DNA of 64,000 nucleotides from CAIVAT01 sp037128705 (GCA_037128705.1 JBAXVX010000012.1:1-64000), one strand, 5' to 3'; shown: positions 51,028-61,159, counted from the first letter of the stretch. Program-made: numbers and translations. Notes: generated from the letters alone by a model not told the origin.

Positions 51028-53702
51028 TGAAAATTATTTATTTCATACGATTACTTCAGAGACATATTTTACTATTAATACTCGTACCACTGATTATTGC
51101 ATTGGTTGTTTTTTTACTTACCAGGAAAAGCCAATGGTCCTATAGTTCAGAAACAACAATCTATACTGGCGTTACTTCCGGATATTCTGTTCAGCAGCAG
51201 GCCAACATCGATTTTATGGCGACGGCTGCCTCTTTCGACAACCTGATCAACCTTATCAAAGCCAGGCAGACGCTTGAAGAAGTTTCTGTCAGCTTGCTTG
51301 CCCAGCATCTGTTACTTGATCATTATGATCCGCGGTTTATCTCCAAAGAAAATTATGAAGATTTGCTGTTAAAAGTCCCTGCAGATGTCATCGATATCGT
51401 AAAAAAAGCCAAACGGAACGATAAACGGTATTATCGTCCACCCTCAAAAAGAACCTCCAGTCTGGACACCGCACTCTACCAGAACGATTTGCAGGAAGAA
51501 ATAGCAAGTTATTCCCAGGGCCATTCCAGCCTGAATAACTCGAAGAAATTCCATGTGGTCAGGCGGGGAGAAACCATGTACTCCATCGCTAAAACCAATG
51601 GACTGCGTGTTGATGAGTTAATGACATACAACAATTTACAAGAAAATGACCTGACTGTCGGGCAGAAACTTATTTTAAACAACAACGAAAATTTACCTGA
51701 GGCCTCTCCTACTCCCGACGAAGGTTATGAACCGGAGCCCTCCCCTGCAAGCCAGAATTCTGGTTCAGACTCAGCTACCCGGGTTACTGATTTTTTTTAC
51801 AGCAGCGACACACTCATTTCTGCTTCCCGCGGGATACAGGATTCATCCGCATTTGACAGGATTGTAAGGCGATTACTCGCCTATGGGCATCAAAACAACT
51901 ACAACTTCATTTATAAACTGTGGAGTTCCGAAGATGACCGTTTTTACAGTATCAAGGTCCTTTCAACCATCGGGATTTACCGGGTCCAGAGCAGCGACCT
52001 TATTAAATTGACCTATACAAATCCGGATCCGGGTATCTGCCAGCAAACATTGATCTTTCTGACACGTGTTTTTATCGCCAACTATAAACTTCTGAAGCAA
52101 AATCAAACGGATGCAGTGATCCAGTATTTCAAGCGTCAACTTGAAGATGCGGCCCGCCGTTTAAAGAAGGCCGAAAATGATCTGCTCATCTTTAACGAAC
52201 GAAACAACATCATCAACTATTACGAGCAAACTAAAATTATTGCTATCACCAAGGAAGAACTTGACGTGTCGCTGCAGAACAAGCAGATCTCTTTTGCCTC
52301 TTCCGATGCAGCCATTAAAATCATTGAAAAGAAACTGGAGGCGCATGCCAAAATTTCTTTAAATACGAGCGCAATACTTCGCCTTCGGAATGAATTATCC
52401 GAAACCACGATGCAAATCGCCAATATCGAGATCGATCTGGGAAACGATTCGGCGACAATACAGCAACTCGCCGGACTTAAGTCCAGGGTTGAAAATATCA
52501 AGCTGGCAATTAAAAACAACATCGACCGCCTGTATTTGATAACAAATACAGTTGAAGGATTGCCTACCAAGGAACTGCTGGACGCCTGGCTTAAAAATGT
52601 GATTGCCTACGAAGAAAGCAGGGCTGCCTTCAGGGTTCTGGCCGAAAGAAAAAAGTATTTCCAGCATGTATATGAAGTTTTCGCTCCTCTTGGAGCAGAA
52701 ATGAAAAGGATAGAGCGATTGATTGGCGTTACTGAAAGTGAGTTTTTACAACTTCTTCATGATTTAAGTCTGGCTAAACTCCGTCAACAGGACGATGAAT
52801 TGAGAACCAACATTAAAGTGGTCGACCCGCCTTATTATCCTTTGAATCCCATCCGTTCAAGAGCGCTGTTGCTTGTTCTTGCGGCAGCAGTTGTCGGCTT
52901 TATCCTGATCGTGGCCATTCTCCTTGCGATGGAATTTTTTGATACAACCATTAAAACACCCGAAAGGGCCGAACGGTTTATTAAGCTAAAAGTCGCCGGG
53001 GTTTACCCTCAAATAGCCAAACAAATCTATGATGTGGATATTGGGTTCATCATTCCCAGGCTTGTTGAAATCCTCGCCCAGAACATCAAATTGACTTTGG
53101 TTAGAGCAAACCTGGCTCAAGATAAAAAACCAATCATGATCCTGCTTTTCAGCACACGCGATGCCGAAGGTAAAACCAGTATTGGGCGTGAACTCAGCAG
53201 AAAACTAAAGTCATTTGGTGAAAATGTGCTCTTTCTGAACTACGTCAAAGAAACCGGAGGAGGAACCGCCTATATGATGGGCGGAGACCTGATCCCCCCC
53301 AATGACGATGAGATACAATATTCGATCAGAGAGAATTTCTTTGAAACAAAAGATCTGGCTTCCCTGATGGTTGGATATGAACATATTGACCTGGAAAGCA
53401 TTGATTATCTTATTGTTGAAATTCCTTCCCTGATTAACAACCCATATCCTCTGGAATTCATCCAGCAATTTGACCTGTCGTTAATCGTTACCAGGGCAAA
53501 CCGCTCATGGACCATGGCTGATAATACAGCCTTGAATGCATTCCTCCCCCTTTGTAAACAAAACACCCAAATCGTACTCAACGGGGTTGAATTGCTTTAT
53601 CTGGATGATATCTTTGGAGAGCTTCCTCGTCCGAGATCAAAATTCAGAAGAAAGGCAAAACAGATTTTGACTTTCCGGTTTCGTGAAAAGAATATAATTT
53701 AG
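51027..53702 (+). CDS. Wzz/Wzc-like chain-length protein with LysM insert
   Basis: This 891-residue protein has two membrane helices (about 13-35 and 612-640) around a large periplasmic section, as in Wzz and Wzc. In that section, at about 174-222, lies a LysM domain (HVVRRGETMYSIAK, then GQKLIL). A helical coiled region (about 360-580) follows. The cytoplasmic part (about 665-891) looks like a BY-kinase fold with Walker-A-like DAEGKTS. Walker A' (FLNYVK) and Walker B (IVEIPS) lack the usual Asp residues, and there is no Tyr-rich tail, so kinase activity is doubtful. It should control polymer length or export. The start overlaps the upstream stop by one base. Confidence 0.88.
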   Translation: MKIIYFIRLLQRHILLLILVPLIIALVVFLLTRKSQWSYSSETTIYTGVTSGYSVQQQANIDFMATAASFDNLINLIKARQTLEEVSVSLLAQHLLLDHYDPRFISKENYEDLLLKVPADVIDIVKKAKRNDKRYYRPPSKRTSSLDTALYQNDLQEEIASYSQGHSSLNNSKKFHVVRRGETMYSIAKTNGLRVDELMTYNNLQENDLTVGQKLILNNNENLPEASPTPDEGYEPEPSPASQNSGSDSATRVTDFFYSSDTLISASRGIQDSSAFDRIVRRLLAYGHQNNYNFIYKLWSSEDDRFYSIKVLSTIGIYRVQSSDLIKLTYTNPDPGICQQTLIFLTRVFIANYKLLKQNQTDAVIQYFKRQLEDAARRLKKAENDLLIFNERNNIINYYEQTKIIAITKEELDVSLQNKQISFASSDAAIKIIEKKLEAHAKISLNTSAILRLRNELSETTMQIANIEIDLGNDSATIQQLAGLKSRVENIKLAIKNNIDRLYLITNTVEGLPTKELLDAWLKNVIAYEESRAAFRVLAERKKYFQHVYEVFAPLGAEMKRIERLIGVTESEFLQLLHDLSLAKLRQQDDELRTNIKVVDPPYYPLNPIRSRALLLVLAAAVVGFILIVAILLAMEFFDTTIKTPERAERFIKLKVAGVYPQIAKQIYDVDIGFIIPRLVEILAQNIKLTLVRANLAQDKKPIMILLFSTRDAEGKTSIGRELSRKLKSFGENVLFLNYVKETGGGTAYMMGGDLIPPNDDEIQYSIRENFFETKDLASLMVGYEHIDLESIDYLIVEIPSLINNPYPLEFIQQFDLSLIVTRANRSWTMADNTALNAFLPLCKQNTQIVLNGVELLYLDDIFGELPRPRSKFRRKAKQILTFRFREKNII

Positions 53703-53703
53703 G

Positions 53704-55101
53704 TTGAAAAAGCTACTGACAAAATTAGTCAATGATCTGAATTTCCTATCCTTAGCGGCTAATTTTTCAACCGCGATCATGGGTCTTTTATCCTTTATGA
53801 TCCTGATGCGAATGCTCTCAATCCCGGATTTCGGAAAATGGGTCCTCTTTACCGCACCTGCATCCCTGATAGACATGATGCGTTTCGGACTTAGCAAAGA
53901 AGCCCTGGTCAGGTTTCTGTCATCTCCAACCGAAACCAATCGTAAATACTATCTGGGATCAAGCTGGGCCATCGGTTTTTTAATTCTGATCCCCATTGCG
54001 ATAATCCTGTGGGGACTGACATTCCTCATTCCAAAAGCACTGAATACAAGCGGATATGATGTTTTTTGTTATTGGTACCCCATTCTCGCCCTGATTAATC
54101 TGCCATGGAATTATGCCTGGACTATTTTTCAGGCTGAACTGAATTTTAAAAGAATTTTCTGGATCAGATTTTTCAACCTCTGTTCATTTCTTATCATTAT
54201 ATCGATTGCGTACTTTGTGATTAAAATTGATATTACAGTGGTTGTGATCATCTACCTGCTCACGAATTTTGCGACATCGGCATTCTGCCTGGTTAAAAAG
54301 TGGACCGGGCTTGAATTTATCAGATATATTTCGTTCGCTAAAATGAAGGAAGTGCTCAGATACGGGCAGTTTTCCATGGGAACCAAAGTCGGAAGCAGCC
54401 TGCTGAAAGGAGCTGATAGTTTTATCATCTCCTTCAGTGCATATTGCGGACCAATTGGGGTGGCTCTGTATGCCATTCCACTGAAATATGTAGAACTTAT
54501 CGAAATTCCCCTGATCAGCTTTGCTACAACAGCTTTCCCGAAATTATCTAAGGCAAGCATGGACAATGACCCGAACCGGTTCCGGAATATTTTTTATTCC
54601 TATACCGGTATTGTTGTGTTTATGTTCATAGGAATAGCCATACTCAGCCTTTTCCTGAACAAATTTTTCATTTTATTTATCGGGGGCAGTAAATATGTAG
54701 ATTCACTAACTCCCCTTTCATACATCATGATGATGTTTATAGTATATTGTACCCTTTTGCCACTTGACCGCTTTACGGGAGTTGCTCTTGACAGTTTGAA
54801 TAAACCGCAACGGAATTTTCAAAAGGTACTATACATGACCACTGCCAACATCCTTGGTGATATTTTTGCTGTATTCGGGATGCATTATTTGTTTCCGGCT
54901 TTACCGGTAACCACCTTGCTGTTTTTTGTCGCCATTGCATCCATTGTGTTTTCCCTCATCGGAATTTTTGTCGGGTACAGGTTTCTCCGGCAGGAAATCG
55001 ACATCTCTTTTTGGGAAATTTTCAGGAAAGGATATGTTTTTTACAAGGAAAATGCCATCCGTCTGCTTTGGAAAAAACCTGTGAGAAATGAATCCAACTA
55101 A
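53704..55101 (+). CDS. Wzx-type oligosaccharide flippase
   Basis: This 465-residue protein starts at TTG one base after the upstream stop and has about 12 membrane helices. It matches the polysaccharide flippase (MATE-like) pattern, with an N-terminal FSTAIMGLLSFMILMRML and the motif GQFSMGTKVGSSLLKGAD. It should flip the lipid-linked repeat unit across the inner membrane. It overlaps the polymerase or ligase gene at its end by 14 bp. No sequence feature tells the sugar type. Confidence 0.9.
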   Translation: MKKLLTKLVNDLNFLSLAANFSTAIMGLLSFMILMRMLSIPDFGKWVLFTAPASLIDMMRFGLSKEALVRFLSSPTETNRKYYLGSSWAIGFLILIPIAIILWGLTFLIPKALNTSGYDVFCYWYPILALINLPWNYAWTIFQAELNFKRIFWIRFFNLCSFLIIISIAYFVIKIDITVVVIIYLLTNFATSAFCLVKKWTGLEFIRYISFAKMKEVLRYGQFSMGTKVGSSLLKGADSFIISFSAYCGPIGVALYAIPLKYVELIEIPLISFATTAFPKLSKASMDNDPNRFRNIFYSYTGIVVFMFIGIAILSLFLNKFFILFIGGSKYVDSLTPLSYIMMMFIVYCTLLPLDRFTGVALDSLNKPQRNFQKVLYMTTANILGDIFAVFGMHYLFPALPVTTLLFFVAIASIVFSLIGIFVGYRFLRQEIDISFWEIFRKGYVFYKENAIRLLWKKPVRNESN

Positions 55102-56569
55102 TCCATTTCTTTCCAAGACCGGCGCCGACCGCCTTAAGGATCCCTTCCTCATCGGGTCATTACTCATCATGTCGGTTGGCATCGGATATATCATTGCCAA
55201 AGGTGGAATGACCATCGCCTCGGTTTTAATGGTTTTACCATTCCTGGTTTATGCCCTGAACAGGCTGATCGCAAAACCTGAAATCGGACTGACCTTTGCC
55301 TTTATCATCAACTTTATCCTGATGGGGCTTACAAGATACCTGCCCGTCAAATTAGGGTATGTAATGGACATTACGCTCATCGTAATTTATATTGCCATTT
55401 TTTTCCATTATTTTGATAAAAAGTTCCCATTTGGTTCTGTAAAGATGGATCTGGTCCTTCTGACAATCATTTGGTTTGCTTACATCAGCCTTGAATTTTT
55501 CAACCCTGAAGCAATCAGCCGGGCAGCGTGGTTCGCAGCTTTTCGTGGGATCGCACTCTATATGCTGCTGACGATCCCCCTCGTCTTCATGCTGTTCAAT
55601 ACCCCACGACATTTGGAAAAATTTCTTATGATATGGGGAGTCTTCTCCATCCTGGCTTCGGTGAAAGCCTGGATGCAGTTAAATCTCGGCCCCGACCCAT
55701 GGGAACAACAATGGCTGGATACAATTGGCGGAATTACCCATCTCATTCAGGGAAACCTCAGGGCCTTCTCTTTTTATACGGACGCCGGCCAGTTTGGCGC
55801 CGCCCAATCGCAGATCGGATTAATTGCCACCATCCTGATGCTGAATGAAAAAAACACAAAAAAACGGATTTTCTGGATTGCCGTGATGATCGCTGGCTTT
55901 TATGGTATGTCCAGTTCGGGTACACGCGGCGCTATTGCTGTTCCCATGGCAGGCTTACTTTTATACATGATCCTGCGTAAGAATGTCAAAGTAATTGTCA
56001 TCGGGGGCATCGTGTTTATGATGATTTATTCATTTTTCCGGTATACCTATATTGGCAATTCCAACTATCAGATTTTTCGTATGCGGACTGCATTCGTCCC
56101 TGAAGATGATGCCTCCTACCAGGTCCGTTTAGCCAACCAGAGAATTCTTTCAGAGTACCTGAAGACCAGACCATTCGGAAGTGGGGTCGGCCAGTCAGGC
56201 GACAAAGCAAAACAATATTCACCCGACTCCTACCTTGCATCTATTGCCACAGACAGCTGGTTTGTGCTGATTTGGGTTGAAAACGGGATTATTGGCTTGT
56301 ACCTTCACCTGTTTATTCTTGGATTTATACTAGGAAAGGGAACGTTTATCTGCATGTTTGAAATTAAAGATCCTGATCTGTTCGTAAAGATCGGGGCACT
56401 CCTGAGTGGCGTTTTCGGAATTATCATTGCCAGTTATGGGAATGCCGTGCTCGGACAGTTCCCGACAGGTATCCTGATATATGCCAGTATGGCTTATGTT
56501 TTTATAGCCCCTGACCTGGATAAACAATTGCAGGAAAATGAAACGATTGTTCAACCTAAAACATTGTAA
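55088..56569 (+). CDS. O-antigen ligase / Wzy-type polymerase
   Basis: This 493-residue integral membrane protein has about 11 helices and one large extracytoplasmic loop (about 330-385), the O-antigen ligase/polymerase pattern. The loop region has RLANQRILSEYLKTRPFGSGVG, which carries the conserved Arg and glycine-rich end of the Wzy_C/ligase family. It should either polymerise the repeat unit or join it to a carrier. The gene overlaps the flippase gene at its start. No separate ligase or polymerase gene is seen in the window, so the single copy fits a polymerase. Confidence 0.87.
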   Translation: MNPTNPFLSKTGADRLKDPFLIGSLLIMSVGIGYIIAKGGMTIASVLMVLPFLVYALNRLIAKPEIGLTFAFIINFILMGLTRYLPVKLGYVMDITLIVIYIAIFFHYFDKKFPFGSVKMDLVLLTIIWFAYISLEFFNPEAISRAAWFAAFRGIALYMLLTIPLVFMLFNTPRHLEKFLMIWGVFSILASVKAWMQLNLGPDPWEQQWLDTIGGITHLIQGNLRAFSFYTDAGQFGAAQSQIGLIATILMLNEKNTKKRIFWIAVMIAGFYGMSSSGTRGAIAVPMAGLLLYMILRKNVKVIVIGGIVFMMIYSFFRYTYIGNSNYQIFRMRTAFVPEDDASYQVRLANQRILSEYLKTRPFGSGVGQSGDKAKQYSPDSYLASIATDSWFVLIWVENGIIGLYLHLFILGFILGKGTFICMFEIKDPDLFVKIGALLSGVFGIIIASYGNAVLGQFPTGILIYASMAYVFIAPDLDKQLQENETIVQPKTL

Positions 56570-56574
56570 TATAA

Positions 56575-56715
56575 ATGGAAGGCGTTGCTGTTCACATGCT
56601 TATTGGTCTTCTCCTTTTTGTTCCGGTTGGATTTCTAACCGCAATGTATCAATATAGAAAAGCGATAGACAAAGCCAAAGAGGAGGAGCATCGTCGTGAG
56701 ATGATGAATAAATGA
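56575..56715 (+). CDS. Small single-helix membrane protein, 46 aa
   Basis: The reading frame runs from ATG 56575 to TGA 56713-56715. It gives MEGVAVHMLIGLLLF, a membrane helix through about residue 25, and then a basic and acidic tail (KAIDKAKEEEHRREMMNK). It starts five bases after the polymerase stop and 42 bp precede the next gene, so it is likely co-transcribed. It is too short for most gene finders. Its function is unknown; a small regulator or partner of the polymerase is possible. Confidence 0.6.
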   Translation: MEGVAVHMLIGLLLFVPVGFLTAMYQYRKAIDKAKEEEHRREMMNK

Positions 56716-56757
56716 TCTATTCCATCCATGGATTTTAAACCCTGATCACCTGATTAA

Positions 56758-57705
56758 ATGCAAAACATGCTGACCGAAAAACCCCTTTCAAGTTACCCGC
56801 TTGTCTCCGTGATTACGGTCAATTACAATCAGCCGGAGATTACCTGTGATTTTCTTGAATCGATGACCCATATTACCTACCCGTCGATCGAGATCATTGT
56901 TGTTGATAATGCTTCTCCAACCAAAAATCCTGATATTATTCTGGAAAAGTATCCCAACATTACTTTGATTAAAAGTGATCAAAACCTGGGTTTTGCCGGG
57001 GGGAACAATCTTGGCATCCGGGTGGCAAAAGGGAAACACATGTTACTGATAAACAATGATACGGAAGTTGACCCGGGATTTCTTGAACCGCTCATTGCCA
57101 AATTAGAGAACAATCCTGATATAGGTGTCGTCAGTCCTAAAATCAGATATTTTTTTCATCAGGACACCATTCAATATGCCGGGTTTACCCCCATTAACCC
57201 TATCACCATCCGGAACAACAGCATTGGATTTAACGAGATCGACCATGGGCAATATGACGCAGATGCCCGGACGAATTACGCATTTGGGGCAGCCATGGTC
57301 ATTCCGTTAAAGGTGATGAGGGAGGTGGGCCTGATGGCCGACATCTTTTTCCTGTATTACGAAGAGATGGATTGGATGCAACGCATAAAGGACGCTGACT
57401 ATAAGATATTTTATGTGCATAATTCCCTGGTTTTTCATAAAGATTCGATCACAACCGGGACCATGAGCGCTCTTAAAATATTTTACCTTAACCGGAACAG
57501 ATTGCTTTACATGCGGCGGAATGTTCATGGATGGAAAGCCATCTTATCCGTAATTTATCAGATGAGCATTGCCATCCCGAAAAACATCACAACATTCCTG
57601 TTAAAAGGACAGTTCAAGCTATGTTCCGCATATATCAATGCCGTGTTCTGGCATCTGAAAAATTTGAACAACAAAGAATTGCACGAAAGTCCGCATCTGA
57701 ATTAA
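56758..57705 (+). CDS. GT2 glycosyltransferase, rhamnosyltransferase-like (pair A, copy 1)
   Basis: This 315-residue GT-A enzyme has VITVNYNQPE, the metal motif INNDTEV near residue 102, and the acceptor region YYEEMDWMQRIK. It is close in sequence and length to the next gene (shared YPLVS start, IDNASP-type, GFAGGNN and QYAGFTPIN segments), so the two come from a tandem duplication. The family adds rhamnose or related sugars to O-antigen chains. C-terminal hydrophobic segments suggest membrane contact. Confidence 0.9.
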   Translation: MQNMLTEKPLSSYPLVSVITVNYNQPEITCDFLESMTHITYPSIEIIVVDNASPTKNPDIILEKYPNITLIKSDQNLGFAGGNNLGIRVAKGKHMLLINNDTEVDPGFLEPLIAKLENNPDIGVVSPKIRYFFHQDTIQYAGFTPINPITIRNNSIGFNEIDHGQYDADARTNYAFGAAMVIPLKVMREVGLMADIFFLYYEEMDWMQRIKDADYKIFYVHNSLVFHKDSITTGTMSALKIFYLNRNRLLYMRRNVHGWKAILSVIYQMSIAIPKNITTFLLKGQFKLCSAYINAVFWHLKNLNNKELHESPHLN

Positions 57706-57736
57706 ACTTCATTCTGAATCATACTGAAACTGTCCA

Positions 57737-58660
57737 ATGATCCGAAAAAACTATCCGCTTGTGTCTATTGTCTCTGTAAATTACAATGGATCCGAGGATA
57801 CTTGCGAATTTATCGAATCACTCACAAAAATTACCTATCCCAATATTGAAATTATCATCATTGATAATGCTTCCCCCGCCGACGATCCAAAAATCATTAA
57901 GCAACGGTTCCCATCCGTAATCCTTTATGAGAGTATCATCAATTATGGATTTGCTGGTGGCAACAACCAGGGCATTATGCGTGCCCGGGGCGAATATGTG
58001 CTTTTACTGAATAACGATACGATCGTTGACAAAGGGTTTCTTGAACCCCTGGTCGACAAACTGGAATCTGATAAAACCATAGGCGCCGTGAGTTCTAAAC
58101 TGCGCTATTATTACGATCGGAATATGATCCAGTATGCAGGCTATACGCCGATAAATCACAGGACCATGCGAAATTTTGCCATTGGTCATCAGGAAAAAGA
58201 TAAGGGTCAGTACGATCGCGATTCAGAAACTTCATACGCCCATGGCGCCGCCATGATGGTCCCCATGAGGGTAATCAAGGAAATCGGGCTGATGTCCTAC
58301 ATCTTTTTTCTTTATTATGAAGAGGCCGACTGGAGTTACCGCATTAAAAGGGCAGGGTACAAAATCTTTTACGTACACAACTCATTGGTTTATCATAAGG
58401 AATCAATCTCTGTGGGGAAACTCAGCCCCATGAAAATTTATTACCTTAACCGCAACCGGCTTGTGTTCATGCGAAGGAACGTGTTTGGAATGGATTTCGT
58501 GATCGGGATACTGTACCAGCTGACAATTGCAATTCCAAGAAATGCCCTGACTTTCCTTGCCAAAGGGAAGGTGGCGTTGTTTTACGCTTACGTCAGAGCA
58601 ATCGGCTGGCATTTAAAAAGATCAGTCAGTCGTGAAATACATGACAATCCCTATTTATAA
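57737..58660 (+). CDS. GT2 glycosyltransferase, rhamnosyltransferase-like (pair A, copy 2)
   Basis: This 307-residue GT2 enzyme is a paralogue of the gene just upstream. It shares VNYNG, IDNASP, YGFAGGNNQG, NNDTIVD, QYAGYTPIN and the YYEEADWSYRIK acceptor end. The DxD-like motif is intact (LLNNDT). The copies differ throughout and are not a recent duplicate, so they probably add sugars at different positions of the repeat. It follows copy 1 by 31 bp. Confidence 0.9.
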   Translation: MIRKNYPLVSIVSVNYNGSEDTCEFIESLTKITYPNIEIIIIDNASPADDPKIIKQRFPSVILYESIINYGFAGGNNQGIMRARGEYVLLLNNDTIVDKGFLEPLVDKLESDKTIGAVSSKLRYYYDRNMIQYAGYTPINHRTMRNFAIGHQEKDKGQYDRDSETSYAHGAAMMVPMRVIKEIGLMSYIFFLYYEEADWSYRIKRAGYKIFYVHNSLVYHKESISVGKLSPMKIYYLNRNRLVFMRRNVFGMDFVIGILYQLTIAIPRNALTFLAKGKVALFYAYVRAIGWHLKRSVSREIHDNPYL

Positions 58661-58692
58661 TCGTTTCGCTTGTATTCGGACTGATTTATATT

Positions 58693-58700
58693 TAACTTTG
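58693..58700 (+). promoter_or_regulatory. Bacteroidota -7 box (TAACTTTG) before GT2 pair B
   Basis: TAACTTTG fits TAnnTTTG and ends 41 nt before the ATG at 58742. It lies in an 81-bp gap after GT2 pair A. Confidence 0.45.
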
Positions 58701-58741
58701 CTTCAGGGGGACTGCCTGAATTCTTTTTATATCGTATAGTT

Positions 58742-59941
58742 ATGGTACACAATTATATCTTATACTTTCTGCAGGGTATTGAGGCATTGCTGTTTTTGTA
58801 TTTCCTTGTTGCAGCATTGTATTTTTCAATCTTCTCAATTGCCGGACTTTTCCGCTACCGTCTCCGACCAAAAAAGGATAGCCGAATACGCAAGTTTGCT
58901 GTGCTTATTCCAGGATATAAGGAAGATGCAGTTATTATTGATGTTGCCAGGCAAGCGCTTGATCAGGACTATCCCGCCGGCCAGTTTGAAGTGATCATCA
59001 TTGCAGATTCCTTTCAGCAAAGTACCCTGGATGAATTGCGCAAATTGCCAATACGGGTTGTGGAAGTCTCTTTTGAAAAAAGTTCGAAGTCACGGGCTCT
59101 GAATAAAACGATGAGTATTCTTCCCGATATATTTGATGCGGCAATCATCCTGGATGCTGATAATATTATGGCCAGGGACTTTATCTCCAGAATGAACAAC
59201 GCCCTATCCAGTGGTTTTGTTGCAGTGCAGGGGCACCGGAAAGCAAAAAACCGGAACACCTCTTTTGCTGTTCTGGATTCAGTAAGCGAAGAGATCAATA
59301 ACCAGATTTTCAGAAAAGGACATCGCGTTCTGGGGCTTTCTTCAGCACTGATTGGAAGCGGAATGGCCTTCGAATATGCGATGTTTAAAGAATATATGTC
59401 AACCATCGACTCCTTTGGCGAAGATAAGGAACTGGAAATAAAACTTTTAAAAGATAAAAAACGCATTGAATATTGTGAGGATGCTTATGTGTATGATGAG
59501 AAAGTTCAGAAATCTCATGTGTTTATGGTTCAAAGAACCAGGTGGTTGGCCAACCAGTTTATCTATGCAAAGCAATATTTTTTGTCAAGTTTAAAGGAGC
59601 TTTTTATCAACGGGAACATCGATTATTTCGACAAAGTCTTTCAACAGTTTTTACCTCCCAGGATCTTCCTGATGGGATTTCTCGTGATCATCTCACTCCT
59701 TTCCATTTTTGTGAATCCACTGGGGATTACCACTTCATGGATAGCATTGACAGCACTTTGCACCATCACGCTGCTCATTTCTGTTCCCCTGCCCTATTTC
59801 AACCTGGATACATTAAAGGCAGTCATGTATTTGCCACAGGGTTTCTTTTTCATGCTGGGATCCCTCTTCCGGATCTTTAAAGCAAAAAGGAGCTTTGGTC
59901 ATACCACGCATACGGTGCAAAATGAGACACCCAAACAATAA
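58742..59941 (+). CDS. Membrane GT2 glycosyltransferase, processive type (pair B, copy 1)
   Basis: This 399-residue protein has an N-terminal membrane helix and several C-terminal helices (about 300-375) around a GT2 domain. The motifs are LIPGYKED, ILDADNI, the acceptor EDKELEIKLL and QRTRW, a QxxRW motif typical of processive synthases such as cellulose and hyaluronan synthases. It could add several identical sugars or act as a normal transferase. It is paralogous to the next gene at 59954. Confidence 0.88.
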   Translation: MVHNYILYFLQGIEALLFLYFLVAALYFSIFSIAGLFRYRLRPKKDSRIRKFAVLIPGYKEDAVIIDVARQALDQDYPAGQFEVIIIADSFQQSTLDELRKLPIRVVEVSFEKSSKSRALNKTMSILPDIFDAAIILDADNIMARDFISRMNNALSSGFVAVQGHRKAKNRNTSFAVLDSVSEEINNQIFRKGHRVLGLSSALIGSGMAFEYAMFKEYMSTIDSFGEDKELEIKLLKDKKRIEYCEDAYVYDEKVQKSHVFMVQRTRWLANQFIYAKQYFLSSLKELFINGNIDYFDKVFQQFLPPRIFLMGFLVIISLLSIFVNPLGITTSWIALTALCTITLLISVPLPYFNLDTLKAVMYLPQGFFFMLGSLFRIFKAKRSFGHTTHTVQNETPKQ

Positions 59942-59953
59942 AAATAGCAAGAA

Positions 59954-61159
59954 ATGGATACAGTCCTGGCAATCCTGCATGTTCTTCAAATAATCATTTT
60001 AACCTATTTTAGCGGTGCATCCCTCTATTTAATGGTCTTTGCCATTGCAGGGATCTTTAAAAGGAGAGATAGGGTATTTCCTGTTACCAGGAAAAGACAT
60101 ATCAGCATTGTTGTACCGGCATTCATGGAAGATCCGGTGATCATAGAAGGCATCAGGTCAGCACTGAATCAGGATTATCCATTATCCTCTTTCACCGTGA
60201 TTTTGGTAGCGGATTCATTCAGGGAGGAAACGCTCAGGGAATTGCGATTGTTACCCATAACGCTCATTGAGGCTCATTTTGATTTCAGTACGAAAGCTAA
60301 ATCTTTGCAGGTTGCCCTCGGGTACCTCCCCCCCCAAACCGACCTGGTGGTTGTTCTTGATGCTGACAATATCATGGAAGATCATTTCCTTGAAAAAATC
60401 AACATGGGTTGTGAGTCGGGTTTTAAAGTGATCCAGTGCCACAGGATTGCAAAAAACACCAACACCTCTTTTGCCCTTTTGGATGCCATCAGTGAAGAGA
60501 TCAATAACAACATCTTCAGAGCCGGTCACCGGGTCCTTGGAATATCATCAGCACTGATTGGCTCAGCCATGGTCTTTGATGCAAATCTGTTCCGCCATTA
60601 TATACCTCAGCTGAGTGCCATCGGAGGATTTGATAAGGAACTTGAACTGATGATTTTGCGTGAAAAAGTAAAAATTGAATACTTGCAGGATGCTTATGTC
60701 CTCGACGAAAAAGTTCAGAATGCCCATGTTTTTTATAAACAACGCAAGCGATGGATTTATGCGCAATTCTACTTCTTTGGGAGAGATTTTATCGTTTCCG
60801 TCTGGCATCTGTTTGCACACGGCAATGTTGATTACCTTGACAAAACGCTGCAGTTTTCATTGCCACCCCGCGTGATGCTTCTCGGCATTATTATTCTCAT
60901 GAACCTGCTCAACCTTGTCGTTCCAAATCCTCAACTCCAGTATTACTGGCTGGCTAATCTGATCATGATTTTTACCACCATGATTATCTCGGTTCCGAAA
61001 AAATACTTTTCCATTAAAACCATGAAAGCATTCTTTTCCCTGCCTAAGATATTTTTTCTGATGTTTATGATTATCCTGAAAATCAGGGGCACCAACAAGG
61101 AATTTCACCATACATCCCATACCTATAATGCCGATTCGGAAAAAAAACCAGAATCATGA
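59954..61159 (+). CDS. Membrane GT2 glycosyltransferase, processive type (pair B, copy 2)
   Basis: This 401-residue protein is a paralogue of the gene 12 bp upstream, with the same layout: an N-terminal helix, GT2 domain (VVPAFMED, VLDADNI, FDKELELMIL, QRKRW) and C-terminal helices. The two share GHRVLGxSSALIGS and the DEKVQxxHVF segment. The two copies are diverged enough to have separate roles. It overlaps the next gene by ATGA. Confidence 0.88.
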   Translation: MDTVLAILHVLQIIILTYFSGASLYLMVFAIAGIFKRRDRVFPVTRKRHISIVVPAFMEDPVIIEGIRSALNQDYPLSSFTVILVADSFREETLRELRLLPITLIEAHFDFSTKAKSLQVALGYLPPQTDLVVVLDADNIMEDHFLEKINMGCESGFKVIQCHRIAKNTNTSFALLDAISEEINNNIFRAGHRVLGISSALIGSAMVFDANLFRHYIPQLSAIGGFDKELELMILREKVKIEYLQDAYVLDEKVQNAHVFYKQRKRWIYAQFYFFGRDFIVSVWHLFAHGNVDYLDKTLQFSLPPRVMLLGIIILMNLLNLVVPNPQLQYYWLANLIMIFTTMIISVPKKYFSIKTMKAFFSLPKIFFLMFMIILKIRGTNKEFHHTSHTYNADSEKKPES

